This document shows positions 55,769 to 64,000 of a stretch of 64,000 nt of DNA, piece after piece. Source of the stretch: Desmodesmus armatus (taxonomy: Eukaryota; Chlorophyta; Chlorophyceae; Sphaeropleales; Scenedesmaceae); the NCBI GenBank assembly GCA_007449985.2, contig VIIQ02000031.1, positions 124,001 to 188,000 on the forward strand, in the 5' to 3' direction. The notes under the pieces were generated by a model. It was not told where the DNA came from. It saw only the letters and a list, made by a program, of their open reading frames with translations, and did no database searches. Within the stretch, counting starts at the first letter, position 1. Each line of letters starts with the position of its first letter. A program made the translations under genes and the position numbers.

Positions 55769-58700
55769 CTGGGCACCTGTCAGCTGGAGCTTGAAAGGGC
55801 GTCTGAGGAGCCCAAAGTATTCTTCGGTGAGTAGGCAACTGGGTGCCTAAAGCACAGCTGCAGATCATAATGGAATCAATCACCGTGCAGCCCATATCAG
55901 GGGCCTGCCTGTTCCTCAGGTACTGCTAGGCAGCTGTGACTCTCCAGCAGATCGCAGGGGCTCGACCACCACAAACTCATGACAGCGCTCCAGCAAGACG
56001 CTCAGTGACTGCAGGTGCAACAATGCACATGCTGATGTCAATGGAAAACTAAGACGATTATGATGTTCTTGTCTGCAGGTCAGTTGCAGGTCGTCATTTT
56101 GCATGAACGCGAGGGGGGTGCAGACGCCCCCAGCAGCAGCAGCAGCAGGCGCCGCCTGAATAGTGCTACTGGGGAAGCTGGGCAGCATGCGCATGTACTG
56201 GAGCACTTCTTACGGTTATCCACAGGGGAGCTGAAGAAGCTGGTGTTTCCCAAGCAGCCAAAGCAGGTGAGCAGCAGTGCCTTTAGACTTGCAATTGGTC
56301 TGTCATGTGAGTGTGGCCAGGAGGCTCAGAGGTCTTACACCTTGCTTGCTTGGGCGTTCATGCTGGGCTCCTGCTGGATTGACCTGGAACATGAGATATG
56401 TGGATAGCTCACTGGTTCGGAAGCAACCCCGGGTCCCTGTCAGTCGAAGTTGCCTGGCTGTTGTGCGTGCTGTGGCCACCACACGGCGGCCGGTGGGCGT
56501 CCGTCCCCCTGTTGACAATACTTGGTACGGCAGCCTCAGCTAGACACCAGCCCTGATCACAGTGTTGACCACACACATTGGTCAGTTTGGCAAACAGCTG
56601 CCTGAAGGCTGTCTTGGTGAGACGAGTAGTATGTCACAGTTGCGGGTGATCCTGGAGCAGCAGGGCACTCCCAAAGGCTGTGCAATGCTTTGGCGAAAGC
56701 AGCGGTGCCCTGCGGATTTGGACAGTCAAGCCCTCTGCCCCTACCCCGCATCACGCAAAGTTGCGCGCTTTCTAAGCTGTGCGACAAGCGTCGAGCAACA
56801 CCCATCATGCTGTGTGATGCATCCTTGCAACCACCAGTAGCTGACCCGCTGGGCCACGTCATGCTGTGCTGTGCTGTGTCATGCTGCAGATGCCCCGCAC
56901 CGGCGCCTACATCATGGTGCGCTTGGCTCCCCACAGCAGGTGCAGCAGCGTGGCCGGGACAGCGGCAGCTTCTGGCTCGGGTCCTATTGGTGCTGGTGCC
57001 GATGTTGCTGCTGTTGTTGATGCAGCTGCTGCCTCATTTGACAGCAGCCATGTGTGTGTGGCCAGCATGATGGCACAAGAAGGTGAGCACACATATGCTT
57101 TTCGTGAAGGTTGGAAGGGGAGATGGAACTGCCGCTGCATCATGCTGCCATTGTGCTGTCATACCCGCAATACTTGGTATGAATGCATGTTTTTGTGCAC
57201 ATCATGCATGGTCCAGGGGTTGGTGATCGCAGATGCTGTCATGAAGGTGCTGTGTGTAGGGCGAGGGCTGAGCCCTGCATGAAGAAATCCAATAGTGTGA
57301 CTGCATCTGACACTGGTACCTGCCCTGTCATTGTTGCACACGCGTGAGCCTGCTTGCACACATGCATAAGCTCTGCACAACATGGGTCACAGTCTGGCAG
57401 CAGCTGTACATAGGGTCAGCAACATGCCGCGGCTGCCATGCATGTATGTGCCCATGCTGGTTTCCAGCGCCACAACGCTACCGCCACCTGCTTGCCCTCT
57501 TGCTGTATGCAGCTGCCCCAAGGGATGTGTTTGCCCCCAGCCAACCGCAGGGGCAGTACAAGTTCAAGGCGCTCGTGGTGCTGTTGCAGGTGAGGCAGCT
57601 CTATACATAAAGGTAATGTCAGTGTCAGCAATGCTTCCAGTTGGTACGATCGTACTGCCATGTGTCCTTCCAAACTGAGTGCCACAATGGCTGGTGGTGG
57701 GTGCTTCACGGCAATGAACAACCTTGGGCTGGCGTAGCTGCACGACGGGGTTGGTGCAACCCATGACAGCACAGCAGCAGCAGCAGCAGCCGAGGTTGGT
57801 GTCAGAAGGCAAACAGCGGCAGCAGCTTTACCAGCTGAATATTGCACAAGGGTGTTTGCCTGAGATCAGCAGCTGGAGAAGCCAATAGCTGTCTCTCTGA
57901 CTGCAGTCACTGCTACTGTCCTGCTTTGGACCTGTTTTTGCAGGTTTGTGGCAAAGGCCCCGCCACCACTCCAGAGAAGCTTGAAGCAGCCCTGTTTGAC
58001 GGCCTGCCTAACAGCCAGCCCCAGACTGTGCAGGGAGCATTCAAGTCTTGCTCATATGGCAATGCAGACTTCAGCAGAGAAAGGGTCCAGGTGGTGTCTG
58101 TCGCAGTGCCTATACCCTGCAAAGGTTCAACACCCTGGAACCTGCCATATGACAGCAGCACATGTCCGTACGTTGGTGAGTAGAAGGGCGGCATGTTGGG
58201 ACAGTTCGAGTGAGACATTGGCCAGACATACACAATACATGCCTTGCCAATAAAGTTATCAGCTAGTGCTGCATTGTCAATGGCGTGAAAGCTAGTGGTT
58301 ATGGTGCTGGTCCGTGCAGGCAGCATTCAGCAGGCCTGCTGCGTGGCGTTGATCAGCACTAATCAGTCAATGAAAGTTACACCTGTAGCTATGAAGCTCA
58401 AGAGCTCATGCCAGCCACTAGCACAGTCACTGTGCACAGTGACTGTCGAGCTGCACATGAGTCACAACGGTCCAGCTGCAGGGCAAGCCCCGGGCCAGAT
58501 ACGCCTTCTCAACTTTTGCTGTTGCCTGGTGCTGCTGACTCAATGGCAGCTTACGCAAACACACAGGTCGAAAGCTGATACCGCGTGTCCGTGCCATGCA
58601 GAGTGGTCTGATGTGGCCAACGACCACCTGAAAGGCCTGGGCATCAAGCCAGAGGACTTCAAGCATAAGCTGTATGTGGTGCCTCCTGGGGACATGTGCA

Positions 58701-60853
58701 GCTGGGGAGGCATGGGCTACGTGGGCTGCACAAGGGACTGCAGGGTGTGGATCTCTGGCGACCTCTGGCAGGTGAGCATTCAGTGTTTCTGTACAGCTCA
58801 CACGCACGCTTGGAATGCAGCTGTTGCGCTCAAGCATGTGCGACAGTAATGGCTGCACCCTGCAGGTGCAATGCCAACCGCAGCATGATGTCTGATGGTG
58901 CAGGCAAGCCAATTCACATACACAAAACATGGCGCTGCGGTTAGCCGCAGCCGGCTGACAGGTCGCAGTGTGCTGGCATGTTCGTAGTACAGACGCAGAC
59001 GACAACCAGCTGCCTGAATTGGGGGTTGCTGCTTGTGTTGTGTGTCCCGCAGTACCCCACCACATGGCTTCATGAGCTGGGCCACAACCTCTACATGAAC
59101 CATGCTGGCAGCTACCAGGACAACGGCAGCGGCTCCCTACAGGTGAACAACGGCAACGTGCAGCACACATGTACATGGGACATTACCTGTATGTCCTACA
59201 TTAGTAATTAGGGCAGCAGCGATGTGGTTCCTTGAGGTGGCATACTATGCCACCAGCTTGCAGCAAGGAATCCCAGTCTCTTGCCCGGCACCCACTTACT
59301 ATTAGCATCACACAATAGACTGCCGCTTCTGTGTGCTACCGCCAAAGTGGCATGCTCAGACATGTGACTGTCCTGCCACGATTTCAATCTCTCTCTGACG
59401 ACACCCGTTGTTCATGCAGTTTGTGAGCTACAAGGATGACAGTGGAGCTATGGGGCACTGCTGCTCAATGCGCTGCTTCAATGCACCCCACTCACACCAG
59501 GTGAGCCGCTGTCATTGCTTGGTCACTGACCACGGCTGCACTACTGCCATAATGCTGCGTCATATGACAGCCAAGCAGCAGCGTAGGATGCACGTCAGGC
59601 AGTCTCTGCAACATGCAGGCTTCATTGTATGATTATCAGCATTGCTGTAAAGTGTCAGGTGGCACCTTGGCGGTGAGCTTACTACTTCATTCGTTTTCTG
59701 CTGTCGTCGCAGCTTGGCTGGTCAAAGCCTGTTGCCGTGCTTCACAAGGACAACATGCCTGCTGGTAAGTTATATGTCACCCCTGTGGACCCGGAGTGCC
59801 AAGCCTCACACAAAACTTTGGTGTCTGCAACGGGGTCAAACCCCTTGCACAGTGTGCATGCCATGCTTTAGTGGCGGCTGACCTACACATCACAATCATG
59901 GGATAGGGTGTACCTGCAGCAGAAAAAGCTCCAAGCTCTGACCCGGGGTGCAACAGGCACCTGGAAGCTGACATAGTTTGAAGGGCGTCACACACGCTTC
60001 TCCCCTGCCACATTGTCACTACTGCACCATCACGAGAGCGTCTCACACTATGTGTGCATTTTGTGAGCACCTACTGTGTGAGCTGGACGCGACGTACTGA
60101 CCACCAAGGCATGTCTGTGTGTTGTGTGCAGGCATCTGGCGTACATACGTACTGCCGCCCCGCCAGGGCGCCTCCAGCTCTGCCACCAACATGCTGCGGG
60201 TATTGGGCGACTGGAACGGACCTTCAGCAGCCTTCAACTTGTTCCTGGAGTACAGGTAAGCCCAGCACTGTGCAACTGGTCTGACTGCGACACAGTGCAC
60301 TCAGAAGCAATGGCGAGCAGTTCTGTCACCTTGCCAGGCAATAGTGGGGCACGCATAGTTATGACGCCGTCCGGTGTTTACACATCTGCACAGGTCGACT
60401 GTTGCCAGCGGCCATAATAACACAATTCCAATACTACAAGCACCGCGCTTGCTGCCTTGCAGGAAGCCCGAGGGTTACGATTCCGGTCTGCTCGACACGG
60501 TCAAGGATAAGGTGACGCTGTACAGCACGTCGGTTGGCGACGCCATGCCATTCACCACCCTCGAAGCTGCAGTCGGTTTCAACCAGATCCTGCGGGAGTC
60601 TCGTCTCGGCTCCCAGCTAACGGTGTGGGTGGGCAGCCGGGCCGGCGACGGCGTGCGGGTTCACCTGTGCCGGCCCGAAACGTCTTCCGAAACGGACTGT
60701 GGCGATGGCAAAGACAATGACTGCGATGGCTATACCGACAATGAGGACACCGACTGCAAGTCGGGCCCCGCGTCGTCTCGTCATCTTCTTGTCGAAGGGC
60801 TTGCGGACGGTCACGAGTCTGCGCACGACGATGACAACGGATTGTGGGGCTGA
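55769..60853 (+). CDS. Gametolysin-type M11 metalloprotease with MopE-like tail (5' end unresolved)
   Basis: Eleven exons join in phase: 55769-55826, 56079-56266, 56890-57082, 57468-57589, 57944-58175, 58602-58771, 59053-59142, 59420-59500, 59713-59764, 60132-60255 and 60463-60853, giving about 566 visible residues. The prodomain region starts QLQVVILHEREGG. The peptidase M11 core has FKSCSYGNADF, VAVPIPCKG, YVVPPGDMCSWGGMGYVGC, the zinc site LHELGHNLYMNHAG, a Met-turn segment DSGAMGHCC, RCFNAPHSHQLGW and LRVLGDWNGP. After this comes CGDGKDNDCDGYTDNEDTDC, a MopE-type Cys/Asp metal-binding motif, then an acidic tail. M11 enzymes digest Hyp-rich cell-wall glycoproteins during gamete or daughter-cell release. 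The zinc motif has Tyr where the family has Gly (HExxHxxGxxH). The first coding exon with signal peptide is not found. Confidence 0.88.
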
Positions 60854-62709
60854 CGGCAGCATCAGTGCAGTAGCGTGCCAAAATGCTGCTGCCTTGTTGT
60901 CCTTCGATGCATGCATTGCATGTAGGGGGACCAAATGCACCCTGCAGTATGATCAGCATTGGCAGAGGGTTGCATGACTTGTCGGCTTCAGGCCGGCAAT
61001 GTACCTTATTTGTGTGTGCACACATTAGCGTCCAAGCTGGCTCGTGGGCTGGTGGGTATGCTGGCTGGAAAGCGCATGATGCATTTAGCACCGCCGTACT
61101 CTGGGCGAGGCTGTTAAGGAAAGGAAATGTGAGGGTACGGCTGCTGTTTTCATGGCGGCCATGAATGGGTGCAAGCATCACTGCAGATGTTGGTGACACT
61201 TGAGGGTCTTGGGAGTGTTGTGCATGTGGGTGTTGGCAGCTGGGCCGCCCAACTGAGTTGTCTCACAGCACACAACCACAGCGTGGGGATCCCTGTGTAG
61301 ATGCTAGTGCTTTGGGAAGGCTGCACTCAACTGAGTCGCATGCATGTACTGTGTGGTATGCATAGGCATGTACAGTATAGTGTTGCAGGGGCTTGCCATC
61401 TGCCAGAGAGTTGCCCCTCCCGCAGTTTGGGCGGGGTGTCGACAGGGGCGCCCCTGACGATTAGCACTTGCGGACTGCTCAGGCGCCAGCGCCCATGGTG
61501 AGCACGCCTGCATGCATAATTGCATGCATGGCCCATGGACTCCGGGAGTCCACAAACGGCACATTTCAAGCCTTGTGGCACACGATATGCACATCCACTG
61601 TCGGTCCATTGTGCCGATCACCGCCTGGCAATCGTAAGCCAATGCCTCTTGCATTCAATTGCTTGTCAGGCACTGCATTAGCACTGCTGTTGTCACATGC
61701 GCCGCGCGGCCATCATGGCCAGTGGCCGTACTCTTCATTTTGCAGCCTGGGGGCAGCATGCACATGCTCAGCTGCTCGACTCTGTTGATTGCTGCTTGAT
61801 TTGTGTTGGATTTCACTCCCTGACGTGGGCTTGTGGCAAAGGCACCGAAGTGCTTCAGTCCCACGCATGCAACCATGATTGTGCATGGACCCCAGGCAAC
61901 GGTTGCCTGGATCTCATCTCAGCACCCCGTAATCTGGGACGTTATGGAACAGAGTTCGAAAGTGTGCCTCCTTGTCAAGCTTGACTGTGAGTGGCAGAGA
62001 CTGCAAGACCTGAACATGCTAGTTATAACTAATTAGTGCTCTCAAAGCAAACAACACTTTGCGCATTGACCCAACAGATGGATCCATGGAGCCAACTGCC
62101 AAATCAGCCTCTGCGATCTTTTTACAACAGCAAAGCCTTACTTGTGCAAACTTCACATGGCCTCGAGGCGGACCCTACGTCAACATGCCATGGTGCTTCA
62201 TCAGTGTGCCACACACATCCCCGCCTGCCTGCCCAAACATTTCACAAGGGACAGCAGCAAGACTGAAGCACCCCAATAACACAATAGCACATGCGCTGCC
62301 AGCATGTGTGTACCAACACACACCACACTGACACAAGCCACTACTACCAAGTGCAGGCTACCTGTGCGCGCCCATCTGCAGGCACCCACATACACCTGCC
62401 ACCGACGCACTGCTCGGTACTGAGGCATTACGTCACTGTTGCTTGCCTATCTAGTAAGACAGTCTTAGTGAGCTTGCATGTATCCATGTACTCCATCTGT
62501 CGATACACTCATGCTGCTGACTGCAAACAGTGTGCGTGTTGCAGCACACGTCACCGTCCCCATCCGAAGGCTTTGTACACCTGCTCAGGCTATGTACAGC
62601 GGCCTGAGCACACCTGCATCTTACAGGCAAATACAGCATGGAATCAACCCATATACAGGGAACACCACGCTAGCTGCAAAACTGCTTTGTTCAAAGCTGC
62701 AGACTAGGC
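60854..62709. other. Convergent 3' flanks of the protease and the gene ending at 62710
   Basis: T/G-rich on the plus strand to about 62040, then A/C-rich. No gene or RNA was recognised. No TGTAA was seen on the plus strand after the protease stop. Confidence 0.5.
62621..62625 (-). terminator. Probable poly(A) signal of the gene ending at 62710
   Basis: TGTAA on the minus strand about 85 bases after the stop. Confidence 0.45.
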
Positions 62710-63833
62710 CTACAGTGCAGCATGGACAGAGGAGAAGTCTCCCCAGTCATCTTCAGTAAGGGACGGCTGCTGTTTGTGCTGCTTCCCGCTCTCCTGCACA
62801 GCCCCACGAGGCTGTGTGTGACTCAGACTCATGTCCTGCAGCTGCTCCAGCACAGACTGCTGTCCTGACAACCCACCAGGATCCTGCAGGATCTGCTGCG
62901 ACCGTGCTGGCTGCTGCTGCTGCAGCTGCTGTGGCTGTACCGCCTGCAGGGGGTCTGGTTGTAGCCGCCGCTGCTGCTGTGGGTGCTGTTGGTGTCCCAG
63001 CACATGGCTGCTGCCTGCCTGCTGCTGCTCCTGGTGATGTGCGGGAAGCACGGGCCCAAAAGGATCCCAATCCGGTGGCCAATGGTGCTGCTGGTGTGGT
63101 TGCAACCCGATGCTCCCTGCCGCTGCTGCTGCTTGATCACATTGCGTGCCTGCTGCAGCCACGCCGCCTGCTCGAGGTGATGACATGTCGATCATGTCCT
63201 GCTGTGCATTCTGCTGCTGCTGTGACGGCAGCTCCTGTGCCTGCACCGGCACCAGCACACCCAACGGTGAATGCCCCACGTGTACGGCAGTACTACTGCC
63301 ACCATTGGCCGCATGCCACACTCCTGCTGCTGCCAGTGATGCTGACGGCACTTCCACAGCTAGTTGCTGCTGTACTGCACCACATTGTGAGGAACCCCGA
63401 GATGCAGCCCTGGACACGGCAGGAGACACAACCCCACTGGCTGCTCCTGTAGACGACGGCCGTTTCGGTGACGGAGGCGGCGGGAACAGCGGCAGCACCC
63501 CCGCTGCGGCGCCACCCCCGCTGCTGCTGCTCCCCGTAACCCCTCCACCGCCGACCCCTGGTGCTGCTGGCGCCTGGCTTGGCGTGCCGGCTCTGCTGCT
63601 CGGAGCTGATCCAGCAGCCCCGCCAATGCTGCTGTTGGCCTCATCTGCTGCTGCTGTACCAGCGCTCACGATGCTGTCCGTGCTGGCGGCGAGGTTGGCA
63701 CGCTGCACTCGTTCCAGTGCTTCTGCGACTGTCTCTGCCCCTTCTAGTGAGCCCAGCAGCTGCAGCTGTCTGCTGCTCCAAGGTTTGTTGAAGGCCTCTG
63801 TCAGCACATCATGCAGGACAGGCTCCTCCCATG
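62710..63833 (-). CDS. Last exon of a gene with a DDWGDF adaptor-type tail, 5' part beyond the right edge
   Basis: An acceptor at 63834 opens a 373-residue exon: WEEPVLHDVLTEAFNKPWSS and LQLLGSLEGAETVAEALERV look helical and conserved. These are followed by a long Ser/Gly/Gln-rich stretch with PPPPSPKRPSS, WPPDWDPFGPVLP and the end LTEDDWGDFSS. WDPF and the acidic DDWGDF motif are like the short tryptophan or DPF motifs that bind clathrin-adaptor ears, for instance at the tails of vesicle-traffic proteins. This is suggestive only. The N-terminal domain that would identify the protein is not in the window. The remaining 63834-64000 looks like intron. Confidence 0.7.
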
Positions 63834-64000
63834 CTGCACGCACAGGCAAGCAAATCGCTCAACCAATTGGTAATCAGTGAGGAGTGAACAGGCTTCAGGT
63901 GCTGTCAGCATGTGGCAGGGTGTTGCCAACAGAACTGAAGCAGGAGAAAGCATGAGTGCTTATGCAGTATAGAGGCACATCATGCAGAGCGAGGCGCAAG

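Noticed and set aside
62814..63880. Plus-strand Ala/Cys-rich frames of 212 and 244 codons
   Set aside because: Antisense of the low-complexity exon that ends in DDWGDF.
1..64000. tRNA, rRNA, CRISPR arrays or bacterial operons
   Set aside because: I looked for tRNA B-box-like sequence and repeat-spacer patterns and saw none; gene structure is eukaryotic throughout.

Overview
This is nuclear DNA of a green alga, most likely a chlorophycean (Chlamydomonas/Scenedesmus-type). Coding regions are split by many short introns with GT-AG (a few GC-AG) borders. Proteins carry long poly-Q, poly-A and poly-S runs built on CAG/GCA/AGC. The gene content is also typical: a gametolysin-type M11 protease, a chlorophyte cysteine-rich wall module, an AP2 factor with AT-hook, a WNK-type kinase and a lumenal FKBP. 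I cannot name the genus. All exon joins below were worked out by eye from splice signals, reading phase and family motifs. There is no transcript support.

Layout. 1-2598 (-): motor domain of a divergent kinesin, running off the left edge. 4558-7878 (-): secreted sequon-rich glycoprotein with two Cys-rich modules. 8256-11678 (-): proteasome lid subunit RPN12. 13184-15167 (-): secreted orphan. 15950-17040 (+): poly-Q / VPG-Ala repeat / RGG protein, overlapping on the opposite strand 16576-18611 (-), a truncated KDZ-transposase-like gene. 19384-22888 (+): 1088-aa AP2/AT-hook regulator, followed by 7.8 kb of T/G-rich gene-free DNA. 31308-37081 (-): large low-complexity coiled-coil protein. 37799-39629 (+): Kelch-repeat protein with a frame break. 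41938-45953 (-): WNK-type kinase with a degenerate catalytic loop. 47832-48927 (-): small secreted protein. 49743-52560 (-): tandem universal stress protein. 52802-55237 (+): Tat-type lumenal FKBP. 55769-60853 (+): M11 metalloprotease. 62710-63833 (-): last exon of a gene with a DDWGDF-type tail, entering from the right edge.

Composition follows transcription. Introns and 3' flanks are T/G-rich on the transcribed gene's own strand and A/C-rich on the other, and the switch points fall between convergent genes (about 30.65, 40.25 and 62.04 kb). The chlorophyte poly(A) signal TGTAA lies at two of these three switches, supporting very long 3' UTRs, above all for the AP2 gene. The A/C-rich strand is poor in stop codons, which creates many long but spurious reading frames.

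The genes do not form one pathway. Recurrent themes are secretion and cell wall (four genes), proteostasis and stress (RPN12, USP, FKBP), and signalling or cytoskeleton (WNK, kinesin, coiled-coil). The most unusual items are the WNK-like probable pseudokinase, the truncated KDZ gene lying tail-to-tail with a repeat protein gene, the 7.8-kb 3' region of the AP2 gene, and several tandem duplications that copied splice junctions.
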